DNA of 64,000 bases, taken from positions 2,480,001 to 2,544,000 of the forward strand of contig KQ964246.1 of NCBI GenBank assembly GCA_001566295.1. Reading direction: 5' to 3'. This document shows positions 1 through 11,723 of this stretch, one piece after another. A model generated the notes under the pieces. It was not told the DNA's origin and did not search any database. It saw only the letters and a list, made by a program, of their open reading frames with translations. A program made the position numbers and the translations under genes. Numbering within the stretch: the stretch's first letter is position 1; every line of letters starts with the position of its first letter. Source of the DNA: Microdochium bolleyi (lineage: Eukaryota > Ascomycota > Sordariomycetes > Xylariales > Microdochiaceae).

Positions 1-631
1 AGTGGCCAGAGGAAAGGTCAAGAGTTCAGCAGCACGAGAAAAAGGAGCAGGCTTGAACGAATGAGGTCCCTGGGAATCTCCTGCTGCAAATGACGTTGGG
101 GACTCGCTGATTTCAGGATGGGTCCACCCGACTGTTCTTACACCCGACCCGGCATTCAAACAAGGGGGTGAGTCAGCAGGTTGATAGTTCACAACAAACG
201 AGCCCTTCAATCATTGGTGAGGTGTAATTTCTTGAACTTTTCAATCTCATATATGTGTATTTGGCTTTATTACATAGCAGACCAAATGGCCGCAAATGGT
301 GGGTGAAAATCTGATGGCTGTCAGGGGGCAGCCATGTCCCAGGCAAACTATGTAAGTCGTGTGGGCTTGGCACTTCCTCCCGCTGAAGAGCTTTGGTTCT
401 GCTGGCAGGAGCAACATTGGCTCGTGCCTCCACAAGTAGTATAAAGAAGAAGAATAAGTGTCCCAAAAGGTATCTGAATCTCGGAGTGCCTGCCGCCTTG
501 AACGCCTTGAGATAAAAGCTGATGAAGCTTGCTCAGCTGTGAACAAAAACAAAAAGAATATGATTTGAAAGTCTCGTCTGTACATGAGTCGTCTGCATTC
601 GTCTTGAGAATTGTGCTTCCGCAAATGATCA
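1..631. other. 3' flank of the four-TM gene, no gene seen
   Basis: This left-edge stretch lies downstream of the minus-strand membrane-protein gene and probably holds its 3' UTR. The open frames here are short, overlap on both strands and resemble nothing I recognise. Confidence 0.6.
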
Positions 632-2227
632 TCACCTGGCTACACCAAAGGTGGTCTGGGTTGCCGAGGGGCTCTTGAAGGCCTGGTCGGCATAAGCACC
701 GGGAATAGGCACAGCGTCGTAGATCTGCTCTCCTGAAGCTACAGGGCCATGGTCATTGAAGTTTTGCGATGCTACGGGCGCACTTGGCGTCGTTGGTGTC
801 CGCAGTCCGCCGAGCTTTGGTGTCGCGGACGGGGCCTTGGACGGGGGTGCTTGCAGGACAAATGTTGTGTTGCTGGTGCTGCTCTTGGGGCTCGTAAAAG
901 CCGACGGTGGCTCCTGGGCCGGCGCCGGCGTGAATGCAGGCGACTCGGCAATGTCACCCAAGGACTTGAAGTTGTTCGGAGGGAAACGGGGGGACATGGC
1001 GTATTGCGAAAAGGCCGGCGACTTGGGGCCGAAACCAGGAGTGTTGGGGGGAGACTGGGACCGAAGCTGGGCGAGGTAGAGATCGGAGCGGGCACGGTCA
1101 CGCAGGTCCATCGACTTCGTCAGCTTGCGCTTCGTGTAGTATCTCCAGAAGACGATGATGTACAAGGCAATGCTGATGATATCAATGACAATCTCGATGA
1201 TGATGCAGATCAGAGCCCAGTTCTGACGAATTGGTTAGTGAAGAGCTCTCTCATGGGCACTTGACATGTTTCACAGGCACTCACCTGAAGACGGCACACG
1301 AGTGCGTAGTCAACCTTCTGGGCAAAGAGGTCGGCGCGATGGTTGTCGACACAGGCCCATCCCCACATGTCCTGGTTGCCGCTGTTGGACTTTGTGAACT
1401 GGAGGGCTCCGGCGGTACCAGCCCACATGAGCATGGAGAAGATGAACCAGCCACAGGCAAACAGAGTGTAGTAGACACCGACTTTCTCGGCCCGGTGGTG
1501 GCCGCCACGGCAGTAGCCGACAAAGATGAGCACACAGGCGAGCAGCGATATCGAGGCTGCCACTAGGGTGACGATTTGCGGCCATGTCTCTGTCTTGTTT
1601 GCCCATGCTGGAAGGCCATTTTGGGCAGAAAGAGTCTTGGTTGCGCGGAAGATGGCGAAAGACGCGCCGACCATGGCGAGAATGATGAGAGCACAGCTGA
1701 ACCCAATACCACGCAGGGCAAACTTGGCCAGTCTGACCTTTGCTTTCATGCTCTAGACACGACAAGGCTGGTTAGACACGGTTCAAGAATCGCAGGTCAA
1801 ACTCTCGGGAAACACTCACCACATCCTTGGCTTGTTCCACATCCGTGAGTTTCTCACGCTTCTCGAGAATCTCCTCCTCGCGAAACGTAGGGCTGAGAGG
1901 GTTCTCAAACTTGCGAGCTGGTGTGCCCGGTACCCTCATGGCACTCTTGAGTGGTGAAGCCGGTGTCATGGGCATGGCGACAGACTCCCGGTGGTTGCCG
2001 GCTCCAATGTAGCCGAAACCAACATCGGCTGGCTGGGGCTGTTGGGCTTGCGACCTGTCGCTGAAGGGCAGAGTCTTGTGGTCGATGGGCGAATATACGG
2101 TTGTGGCTTCGGCGAATCTTGGTGTCCTAGGCTGCTTCAGGGATGACTGTGAAGATCCGGAGGACGAAGAGCGGGAAGGCGCGAGGTTGAGCGCGGCAGG
2201 CCGCCGCCTCTCATCTTGTGGCGCCAT
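632..2227 (-). CDS. four-TM fungal membrane protein, unknown function
   Basis: I read three exons, 2227-1820, 1752-1285 and 1222-632, joined in frame by GT-AG introns of 67 and 62 bp, giving about 488 residues. The first 136 residues are Ser/Pro-rich and look disordered. Four hydrophobic segments follow at about 148-171, 196-217, 229-253 and 293-318. The loop after TM3 carries a WGWAC motif, which could contribute to a disulfide. The C-terminal tail of roughly 170 residues is rich in Ser, Pro and Thr and looks cytoplasmic. The start (MAPQDERRR) was preferred over upstream in-frame ATGs because the sequence before it is low-complexity and promoter-like. The layout is MARVEL/tetraspan-like. It may belong to the fungal hyphal anastomosis HAM-8 group, but I base that on recollection and cannot confirm it. 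The gene model is firm and the function is not known. Confidence 0.72.
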
Positions 2228-5200
2228 TGTGATCTGAGCTGGATGTGGTGGAAGCCAGGACGATGCTCCCCTGGTGACAAGAGGTGATGAAGCAGAGTAG
2301 AGATGAACCTCAAGCAGTCGTGCTGGAAAGTGTACGGCTCGCCGGAGGTATCGGCGACGAAGGCTGAAGAGACGAAGACAGGGACAGAGACGAGAGAGAC
2401 CAGCTGTCGAAAGAAAGGTTCTTGAGGGCGGCCGGAGGAGGGACCTTTGTGGTTTTGAGTAGGCGGCGCCTGGAGCAGGTCCGCGATGGCTATTGGGTCG
2501 AGGGGAGGGCGAGTCGCCTGCAAGGATGCACGGGCGGACCGGGGCCGGGAGCAAGGCAAGGGTTGGTGAGCAAGAAGCTCACGGGGTGGTGGGCCGATGG
2601 CAAGCAGCCCAGGAGCTTGGAGGCCGGCGGGTGCTTAGTCGGCGATGCTGATAGGCCCGAGGGGAGATGGCAAGTCCACGAATGGCCAGAGCCGTCGAAT
2701 CCGGGAACAGAGACGAGCTTGGTTGGCGCCCTGGCAAGAGAGAGGACGGCGGCTGGCGAAGCTTGGCGGGCCTTCACTTGGCGATATGTAGGTGCTCCAT
2801 CAGTGTGACCGAGACCACACAAAGCGTGCTGGCGGTTCCCCAGTTGCGAGTTTGTGAATCTGAGGCCGGCCCGTGAGTCCTGGTGCTCCGTGTCCGTACC
2901 CTATAGTACTCTTTGCATCGCCATAAGTGGGAGGAGGGCCCTGGGGTGCTGGGGGCGGTGGCTGGCCGTGGGAGGAGGGGTCGAGGCCGGGCAGGCAGGT
3001 ATCCCCGTGTGACCAACCATTCGGCATCGCCAGGTTGCGTCGTCGGGACGGAACCTGCAGACATGAGTGCTATGCCGCCCATCACTCTGTGTCCCAGCAC
3101 CGGTGGCCGTGGCCTTGTCGCCGAGCATAAGTTAAGCAACCCACAGCACCCAGCCCTCACCCATCCCTGGGACAGGCCACAGGCTCCTGGTCAGGCCTCT
3201 CTCGCATGGCTCGTGGCATCTTCATCTCGCACCGGTGGCGGTCTCGGTTCGAGCTGTCGCCGCCTTGTCCTTCCGGTTGTCAAAAGACGCTCAGGCTCAG
3301 GCTCTGTCAGGGCCGGGGTTGTCGTCGGCGGGAGGGGAAGGCGACCCTTGCAGGCGCCAACCGTGCGATGCTCGGCGGCCATTGGTCGAGGGGCGGCCAA
3401 TAAACCTGCAAGTCGGCAGTCACGGCGGGGGCCAGGCGTCAAACAAGACCGTCGATTGGCCGGGGCTGCAGCACGGCAGGTGCTATGCGCCGGGCACCTG
3501 CCAATCAGAGCGTGCACCTGCGTGATGGCCGCTGTGGGCCTGCATGAGCTGCTGTGCCGTGGGCGTCAAAAAAGGTCCACGGCGAGCACGGGTAGATCGA
3601 CTCTGCCAGGGTCGGTCGTCGAGTCAGGCCAGCCAGATCCTGCCCATCGCGGGCGACTATTCTCTTGTGACTGCGGCACAAGAACGGCGGAGCCCTGGCT
3701 TCGAGAAACTGCAACACTTGAGCACGGAAGAATCGACTACGAGATGTGCACCTGAGTGCTGGCTGTCTCGGCGCCACCGCGAACTCCTAAAAATAGCTCT
3801 AGACTTTTCAGTTCGGGCTTTCCACGTGCGGAACCGTCAGAATGTGATCCCCCACAGTTCACTCGCATACCATAGGTACACCTTGTAAAGAAGCCAGCCA
3901 CCTGCGTCTTACTTGAGCTTTTTAGTACCCTCAAGACATGTCTTCCATCGTCTATTCATCCACGGGTCCGTGAGATATGCCATCTTTACGAAACCATAGC
4001 CGGATTGAACATTGCCGCGAAGTCTACGAGTGCGCAAGAGACAACTATTCGAATTTAGCCGTTCTGAAGCAATATGCACCACCCTCCAAGACCAGCCCAA
4101 GGTGGCCGTCATTATGAGATGGCAACTAAGACCACCACGTGTCATTCTCCTACCAGGTTCGGATGATATGCCCCGATTCCCAAGCTGCAATGGCGAACGT
4201 GAAAGACTGCCCACATTCTACTACACCTACGACTTTCAGCTCCAGGTATGCGGTCACACCAGTGCAACCCCACGCTGCGACTCTGGGGACGGGTGTGCTT
4301 GAATCCTCGACAACTGTGGCAGAAATCCGGTCTTTGAAGGCTATCTTTAGAACCCATAGTGCGACTGTGTATAACAGCAAGTGCATGCATAGTCGCAGTT
4401 GCAACCGTGACGGCATCTTACATGCATCGCATCGCAGTCTGTCGGCCTAGCATCCAGCGAGAAGGTTCGTGATCGCAGGTAATTCCGAGTATTACGCACC
4501 ACTGTCGCTGTGGCCTACTGACCCTCATTGGGTTACTGATATGCCACTATTGCTTACCTCAGCCGTGCCGGAGCATGTATGCCCCCCTGATGAGTCTCTC
4601 CTTCCACTTACTGTCCTCGTGAGGCTGAATATGTTGCGACGTCTGGCCACGTGAGCATTCCCAAATTCTACATAGAGCTGGTATCACCCTTCTGGAGTTG
4701 CGGGAGCCCCATCAAGGGTCGTGCCTCTGAGCACAAGCAATTGCGGCAAAGTATTCCGCCAACTTGCAGGACGCAGTATTCGAGGCCCTCAGAATTCACT
4801 ACCGTCAACCACAAGTGATATCCACAAGGGGTATGTGTCAATACGGTGATATCACATGTCAAGGTATGAGGTCAAATTCTTTAACCTAAGAGAAACATGA
4901 TTTTCCAGGCCTTTTGATGATCTGAGTTTCGCATTTGAGTTGCGCACCCATGTACTCAGAAGGGCAACTGCATCACAAAGTCTGATAGCCTGGGTGCGAT
5001 AAGGCTGGTGAATACGCCGTCACTCAATGCAATCCGCAACCATGTTCTTGTGCGATACTGTTGCATCAAAAGAATGGCCGCCTTCCTTCTCTGGATGCAA
5101 TTGCGAAGCTGTAAGATAAACAGTACGACCAGGTTGTGGTTGTTGTTGTTGCTGCTATTAGTGCCGAAATGTCTACGCACGCTTGAGCAGAGTGATTCGA

Positions 5201-5449
5201 AGGCGTGGTGGGGCTTGCCCCTCGATAGCTACCTTACGTAATCATTGAAGAGTCATATGCAACCTCCATCCACCCACAATTTTCAATGATTTTGGTGCCC
5301 CGCGCCGTAACACGACTCTGAAACGCAATCTTCAAAGCGACGACGTCGAGAATCCCTACCACGACCGGCCGCCATTTGTGACAGGCACCCAACCAAGACC
5401 CCGGACCGATCACACCACCGTTCATATAGTTCAACAGAAAGTCGCAACC
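2228..5449. other. 3.2 kb intergenic region, divergent promoters
   Basis: This lies between two divergently transcribed genes. The left part (2228-3800) is GC-rich and contains four CCAAT/ATTGG motifs between 3381 and 3505. The right part (3800-5400) is more balanced in composition and has a short GTT repeat near 5134-5152. The longest open frame (2913-3755) has a GC-skewed, Arg/Gly-rich composition and no recognisable domain, so I do not call it a gene. Confidence 0.5.
3381..3505. promoter_or_regulatory. cluster of four CCAAT boxes
   Basis: ATTGG at 3381-3385, CCAAT at 3397-3401, ATTGG at 3455-3459 and CCAAT at 3501-3505 fall within 125 bp. CCAAT is the binding site of the fungal HAP/CBC heterotrimer. 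The cluster is about 1.15 kb upstream of the membrane-protein start, so its target gene is uncertain. Confidence 0.35.
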
Positions 5450-7125
5450 ATGGTGGACAAGTTCGGAAACGACATGGAGTCAGAGCACTCCGACTCGGGC
5501 AACGAGTCGCCCGATGAGGATGAGGTTGTTGGCGATGAGATCACAACAGAGAAGCCGCTCAAGTCGGCGATGAAGAAGTCGGCGGCGCCTGCGCTCGCGC
5601 CCGTGCAAAGGCCGACGCTCCCTCCCCAGACGGACCCTAAGGACCTCGACGTCAGCACACTCAGCCCTCTCACCCCAGAGATCATCGCCCGCCAGGCGAC
5701 CATCAACATCGGCACGATCGGCCACGTCGCCCACGGCAAGTCGACCGTCGTCAAGGCCATCTCTGGCGTCCAGACCGTCCGTTTCAAGAACGAGCTGATC
5801 CGAAACATCACCATCAAGCTTGGTTACGCCAATGCCAAGATCTACAAGTGCGACAACGCCGAGTGCCCTCGCCCGACCTGCTACCGCAGCTACAAGAGTG
5901 AGAAGGAGGTTGACCCTCCTTGTGAGAGGGAAGGATGCAGCGGCACATATAGGCTTCTGCGCCACGTCTCGTGAGTCCATTTTCTGGGTTTTGTATAGAG
6001 ATTACGTGGAATTGTGGCTGACAGAGACACTACCTCATAGCTTCGTCGATTGCCCTGGTCACGACATTCTCATGAGCACCATGTTGTCAGGTGCCGCCGT
6101 CATGGACGCCGCTCTTCTTCTGATCGCCGGAAACGAAACCGTGCCCCAGCCGCAGACCTCGGAACACTTGGCTGCCATCGAGATCATGAAGCTCGACAAG
6201 ATCATCATCCTGCAGAACAAGGTCGATCTCATGCGCGAGGAGGCTGCTCAGCAACACTACCAGTCCATCCTGAAGTTCGTCAGAGGTACACCGGCGGCCA
6301 AGTCGCCCATTATCCCCATCTCTGCCCAGCTCAAGTTCAACATCGATGCCATCAACGAGGCCATCGTCAACACAATCCCTGTTCCTCCCAGGGATTTCAC
6401 TCAGGAACCCCACATGATGGTTATCCGCTCCTTCGATGTCAACAAGCCCGGTGCCGAGATTGACGAGCTCAAGGGTGGTGTTGCTGGTGGTTCTATCCTG
6501 CACGGTGTCCTGAAGCTCGGTGACGAGATCGAGATCCGGCCAGGTATCGTCACCCGCGACGACAAGGGCGCGCTCAAGTGCAAGCCAATCTGCAGCAGAA
6601 TCGTGTCGCTCAACTCTGAATTCAACGACCTCAAGTACGCCGTGCCCGGCGGCCTGATCGGTGTCGGCACCCGCATCGACCCTACCCTTTGCCGTGCCGA
6701 TCGTCTCGTCGGTTTCGTCCTTGGCCTCAAGGGCCGCCTCCCCGCCATCTACAGCGAGATCGAGGTCAACTTCTACCTGCTCAAGCGCCTGCTCGGTGTC
6801 CGGACTGCGGACGGCAAGCAGGCCAAGGTCGCCAAGCTGGCCAAGAACGAGGTTCTCATGGTCAACATCGGCTCGACATCGACCGGTGCCAAGGTCGCTG
6901 CCATCAAGCAGGACGCTGCCAAGCTCGTCCTCACATCGCCCGCCTGCACGAACCTCGGCGAGAAGATCGCCCTGTCCAGACGTATCGAGAAGCACTGGCG
7001 TCTTATCGGCTGGGCCACCATCACAGCGTAAGTCTCAAAGGGTTTCCCTGACCACAATCAATCAGCAACACGATATTAACTTTTTCTTTCACAGTGGTGT
7101 CACCATCGAGCCGTCTGAGTCCTAA
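5450..7125 (+). CDS. gcd11: translation initiation factor eIF2 subunit gamma
   Basis: This is the GTPase subunit of eIF2, which carries Met-tRNAi to the 40S ribosome. Exons 5450-5970, 6041-7027 and 7095-7125 encode about 512 residues, close to the family length. Residues 1-85 form an acidic, Ser-rich fungal extension. The GTPase core shows the P-loop GHVAHGKST near residue 91, a zinc-ribbon-like insertion with paired Cys (CDNAEC, then CEREGC), DCPGHD just after the first intron, and NKVDL. Beta-barrel domains II and III follow. The first intron splits the Ser codon just before FVDCPGHD, and the last exon encodes only about ten residues (GVTIEPSES). The start was chosen by the in-frame ATG in an ACC-ATG-G context at 5450. 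An in-frame upstream ATG at 5378 would add 24 unsupported residues. The alpha subunit gene is at 51864-53012. Confidence 0.97.
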
Positions 7126-8025
7126 ACAGACAGACGTTTGCGTTTGTGTGCAGACCAGCAGGCTCCATACTGCCAGCTACCGCCATGCCAGTAAGCCGAT
7201 ATCTGGACAAATCCGGAGATGGAGGCTCTCAAGATTCTAGCTGCCAGCGGCTGCAAACAAATATAGGTGAAGCACTTTTGAGCAGAGTTAAAAGGGAAGG
7301 TTTTCCCCACTGGCAGCAAAGAAGGCATGTACTGGAAACAGATAGGCAGTCAAAGCAGTAAAATACAAACACATCATGATCCATGACAGAGACAGATATG
7401 TGATGGCGTTGGTCTGGCAGCGCCGTGATCCCTTTTCCTGGTCCGGCTTGAGCATTCGCGAAGACGTGGAGAAAAGAAATACCATAGCCTTGTGTTATGT
7501 GGACGCGAGTCGGAGTCTGTCACTTTCAGAAGAGCCAACGCAGCGGTCAGGCTTTCCTTCAGGGCGACTGTAGTTGGACGGCGATCTTGATGACTTCCGC
7601 ATTGTTCAATGGTACGCAAACTGGAGTCGTCGGGCCAGCGCGTGGCGTCACAGCAGCTAAACGAAGACTCCAGCAAGGAGAGGCTTCACGAGTCCCCGAA
7701 TCAGACAAGCATACCAGTGATACACCAAGCACATTGGAATGGGGGTTTTTATTGTGTTGTGTTGTCCAGGTGGATCGGCATTAGAGTCTAGAAGGCAGGC
7801 ATTGTGCAAACAGTCCCAATGAGCTCTTACTTCGGATTCATCAACCGTGGGGATGAGGAGGAAGAAGATAGCCCCAACCGTCGTCGCCATGTGGTTGCCA
7901 ATAAGGAAATAACATGCTGAACTTTAGACCGTGACTTCTTGTAATCGAGTACTCCACACACCGAACCGGATTTACCGGGCATGTCCATTGCCCTCTTTTT
8001 ATCATATTGTGAGATTGGGAACAAT
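7126..8025. other. convergent intergenic region, no gene seen
   Basis: This lies between the 3' ends of the eIF2 gamma and 14-3-3 genes and probably consists of their 3' UTRs. I see no coding frame or structured element. Confidence 0.6.
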
Positions 8026-9106
8026 TTACTCGGTGGCCTTGGGAGCCTCCTCGGTGGCGGTAGCGGTCTCGGCGGGCTTCTCGGCCTCCTGTGCGGGAGG
8101 AGCAGCAGACTCAGCAGCGGGCTCGGCCTCGGACGAAGTCCAGAGGGTCTATTTGATTGGCATGGTCAGCATATAGTTCGGGAGAGCGGGAGCCTGAAGG
8201 GTGGACCTACAAGGTTGTCGCGGAGAAGCTGCATGATGAGAGTCGAATCCTTGTAGCTCTCCTCGCTGAGGGTGTCGAGCTCTGCAACAAAACAAGTCAG
8301 TATGGTATTCACCACCAAGTCGCAAATCGCATGCACGCACCGGCAATAGCATCGTCGAAGGCCTGCTTGGCAAGGTGGCAAGCCTGGTCGGGGGCGTTCA
8401 GGATCTCATAGTAGAAGACCGAGAAGTTGAGGGCGAGTCCCAGGCGGATAGGGTGGGTGGGAGGCAGCTCAGTCTGAGCGACCTCGGTAGCAGCCTTGTA
8501 CGCCTCGAGGGACTTGTCGGCGGAGTCCTTGCGGCGGTCGCCAATGGCGAACTCGGCAAGGTAACGGTGGTAATCACCCTTCCTGTGGAGAAGTCAGCAC
8601 GCGCTCATCCGAATCACAGTCACGGCAGGTATGCATACATCTTGTGGTAGAAGACCTTAGACTCGCCAGACTTGGCAGAGGGGATAAGGTGAGCGTCAAG
8701 AACATCAAGGATGTCGTCGCAGATCTTGGCAAGCTCGGCCTCGATCTTCTGGCGGTACTCCTTGATGAGGCCAACCTGAGACGAGTTGCCCTTGGACTCC
8801 TCCTTCTGCTCAATAGAGGTGACGATTCTCCACGAGGCGCGGCGAGCACCGATGACGTTCTTGTAGGCGACAGAGAGAAGGTTGCGCTCCTCAATGGTGA
8901 GGTCGCGGTCCTCGGAGGCGACGATCTTCATGTTCTCGACCATCTCTGTAGTCGTCGTCTACTCGTTAGCGAAAGTCCCACACAAGCACGTTGCAAAGTG
9001 CAACCCTCTGGCTGGTGCCTCTCATGCGAAATTCCTAAAACGTACCCTCGTAGCGCTCAGCCTGCTCAGCGAGCTTGGCGAGGTACACAGCATCTTCGTG
9101 GCCCAT
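8026..9106 (-). CDS. bmh1: 14-3-3 protein
   Basis: 14-3-3 proteins are dimeric adaptors that bind phosphoserine/threonine motifs in signalling, metabolism and cell-cycle control. Five exons, 9106-9046, 8945-8639, 8582-8341, 8281-8211 and 8148-8026, join in frame to about 267 residues, the usual fungal size. The family signature is intact: AEQAERYEEMVENMK at the N-terminus, RNLLSVAYKNVIGARR with groove-lining Lys/Arg, YLAEFAIGDRRK, and [20 protein letters not shown] near the end. The C-terminal tail is the usual acidic Ala/Glu-rich segment and is encoded by the last exon alone. The first exon encodes only 20 residues. Filamentous fungi often have two paralogues, so the yeast symbol is only an approximation. 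Confidence 0.97.
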
Positions 9107-11133
9107 TTTGACGGATTGTGGATCGAACTAGAATCGGGTATCGAGGTCTATAGAAGTGGAGGTCGTGTTAGTACAGGACAAAGCTGGAAAGGGCTATGGC
9201 TGAGACTCGATGAAATGTCAAGCATAGCGAGCGACGGCGACTGAGCGTGTAGATAGGGGTGATTGTTTGCAGGCCGACCTGGGAGTGGGGAGTTCAAGAG
9301 AGGGAAATGATGCAATGCGAATGAATGCGAATCGTGGGTGTTGAGCAGCAGCTCGCCCGAGAAGCCAGGCCGCAACAAAGCATGCTTTGCGGCAGCACCG
9401 AAGCCGAGTCAGAGCGCATAACACGCCTGACCGGAATCGCGCCTTGCGATGGCTGAGCCTACTGTCGCGGGTCGGGAGACCATGGAGTGGCGTGTAGCAG
9501 CTTGGAGTAGGGGGTAGTGCCCTGTTTGCAGCGGGGGCTTTGTGTGCGCGTACCAGAGAATTCTTGAGATGCGGAAGGCGCGTGAGTTTGCGACTGGAGG
9601 GTAGAGTTGTGGTTGTTTTTGAAAGTGGCAGCGAGAGGTGGAAGGGTGGTGGTGATGGATGGAGGGCTGTTGAGAGGTCGGTCGCGGTGGTGGGGTTCGG
9701 AAGTGGTCAAGTGGGCGGAGAGAGGGCGGGAGGGAGCGAGGGTGGGAAGGCGTGAGAGGCCAGGCCAGGCGAGCGATGACGAAGTTCAAGGTTGCGAAGC
9801 GTGCAGGGCTGCGGCAGCGTGGCTTGTGCAGATCTGGCTGCACCACACCACACCACCACACTGCACAGCACAGCACAACAATGCAAATACAGGCAAGGCA
9901 GGCTCAGCCCGGTGCAGCCATCAGGCAGACTCAGACCCAGCTCAGGGATCCGACAGCGCGGCAGAAGTGCAGAGGGCGGGGGTCGCGCAAGTCCACAATG
10001 CTTGCATACCGGTAGTGCGCTCCCAAGGTGCAGGCGCCCCTGGAAGACTACATTGCGGCAGCACACGTGGCTGGGCGTGGAAGAGGATGGCAAGGGCACC
10101 AGAGACGTACCTCGGTGTGTCTGGTGATTGGTGCGGCGATGCAAGAGCGTTGCGTGTCTTGTTGTTTTGTTGTTTTGGTGTTGATGTGCAAGAGAGCATT
10201 GTCCAAGGGGAGCGCAGAGGCTCAAGTGTGATAGGTGGCCGCCAGGCGGAGACCGAAAGAGGAGGCGGGGCCGGGCGGTGGGTGGAGGGGCTCCTGGCTT
10301 GTCTGGCCCTCTTCCCGGTTCCATGGTTGCCATTGCCCAGGTGCCTAGACTAAGTGAGCACTGAGCACTGAGCACTGAGTGTCGAGCACTGCCGCCAAAG
10401 GGCAAAGTCCGTTGTTTACTTGCTCGCCATGGCATTGTTGATGCGGCCAACGAGTTGGCCAGTGAGACTCTGCTGGACCCGACAACAGAGCCCAGACTCT
10501 AATTACTCTCGCCAGCACAGAATAGCAAAGAATAACACGGCATAGGCCGGATGGCATCGTTGACGTTGCCACTACTTGCCTGTACTGGAGGTATTTGCTA
10601 CAACACCAGGCTGACTTAATGCGGGCTCGTCATCCTTTGCAGCCTTGAGCAAAGTGAGGCAATGTTACAGATAGCTTTTCTCGGGCGCTCCAGCTCTCTC
10701 GTCAAGCGACCCTCGGTGGGCTAACATGATCGCTTTCCACCTAAACAGGCTGTACTGCGTCGGGCCAGGGACCTCTAGGGTTACCTGGCCATGGATGGCT
10801 CGGGACGAGCAAGCGGGCTCCACCCGGGCAACTCCGCAGTGACGCAGACACGGCCAACCTTAAGCTGCCTCGAGCTCAGCTCACCACCTCCGTCCGAGCC
10901 ACTTGCAACATCACCTCACCCCGGGAAACAACCAGCTCACTCCTCGTAAGTTGCTCGACCCAGGTACCCCATTGACTCACGTCGCCAGCTTCCAGGACCT
11001 TCCTTCCCCACTACCTTTACCACGCACCATTCTTGGATTAAAAGCTTGAACCCCCATGCCCACTACTTCGTCCATCCTCAGCTAACGTCATCCGAACACC
11101 CTCACGGTAGTACAGCTCACCCAAACAACCACA
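9107..11133. other. 2.0 kb divergent intergenic region with simple repeats
   Basis: This lies between the 14-3-3 (-) and INH1 (+) starts and likely holds both promoters and a long 14-3-3 5' UTR. It has a CACCA/GCACA-type simple repeat at about 9838-9880 and a heptamer repeat at 10356-10390. Open frames on both strands overlap each other heavily and look like composition artefacts. Confidence 0.5.
10356..10390. repeat. heptamer tandem repeat (GAGCACT)
   Basis: GAGCACT occurs three times in perfect tandem at 10356-10376. A diverged GAGTGTC unit and a further GAGCACT at 10384-10390 follow, making five units in all. Confidence 0.85.
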
Positions 11134-11723
11134 ATGCTTCGCCAATCCATCACCAAGGGCAGCGGCCTCGCGGCCTCGACGTCCCGCCGGGCCCTGTCTA
11201 CCTCTGTCCGCCTCATGGCTGGCGGTGACACCGGCGCCCCATCCAAGTACGGCGCCGCTTCCAGGTAGGCCCTCCCTTCCCTGCTCCCGGTGCCTATTGA
11301 GTCGCAGTTCTGTGGCCATGAGGCTGTCTCTTTCCGACCCAGAAAGACACAACGCTGTAGCCATTCCGGGCAGTGGTCCGAGTCTCTCCAAGCCTCCTAT
11401 CTTCCTTCCGGGTACGCGAACGCAGCTGACCAGCAATTCTCCACCCGCCGAAACAGCGACGCCTTCCAGAAGCGCGAAAAGGCCAACGAGGACTACGCCA
11501 TCCGCCAGCGCGAAAAGGAGAAGCTCCTGGAACTCAGGAAGAAGCTCCACGAGCAGCAGGCCCACCTCAAGAAGCTGTCCGACCACATGTGAGTGTCTCT
11601 TTTCTTCTTTCCGATTGTCCCGTGCCAGTAACTATGTAGGAGGAAAATGTGCTGACCGAGGCGCGCGGCGTGACTTGAACCAGCGACGAGATTACCAAGG
11701 GCCAGGGCGGCGAGCACAACTAA
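11134..11723 (+). CDS. inh1: mitochondrial F1F0-ATPase inhibitor (IF1/Inh1)
   Basis: This small matrix protein blocks ATP hydrolysis by F1-ATPase when the membrane potential collapses. Exons 11134-11264, 11457-11588 and 11684-11723 give about 100 residues. Exon 1 encodes a basic, Ser-rich presequence (MLRQSITKGSG, with RRALSTSVRLM). Exon 2 encodes the inhibitory helix beginning SDAFQKREKANEDYAIRQ, which matches the family pattern DAF-x-KREKA-x-ED, and continues as a charged coiled coil (LRKKLHEQQAHLKKL). Exon 3 encodes a short tail, DEITKGQGGEHN. Other AG acceptors before 11457 break the frame or add a non-family segment, so I chose the acceptor at 11455-11456 because it restores the conserved helix start. 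Confidence 0.9.

Noticed and set aside
2913..3755. 280-codon plus-strand open frame
   Set aside because: It is Arg/Gly-rich from GC skew, overlaps equally long minus-strand frames and shows no domain or splice structure.
6087..6995. 302-codon open frame antisense to eIF2 gamma
   Set aside because: It lies fully inside the exon of a well-conserved gene and reflects the codon bias of the sense strand.
9607..10353. 248-codon frame between 14-3-3 and INH1
   Set aside because: It is matched by a minus-strand frame of the same length, has repeat-driven composition and contains simple repeats.
11589..11690. tRNA B-box-like GGTTCAAGTC on the minus strand in the INH1 intron
   Set aside because: There is no A box at the right distance and no acceptor-stem pairing; the upstream side is INH1 coding sequence.
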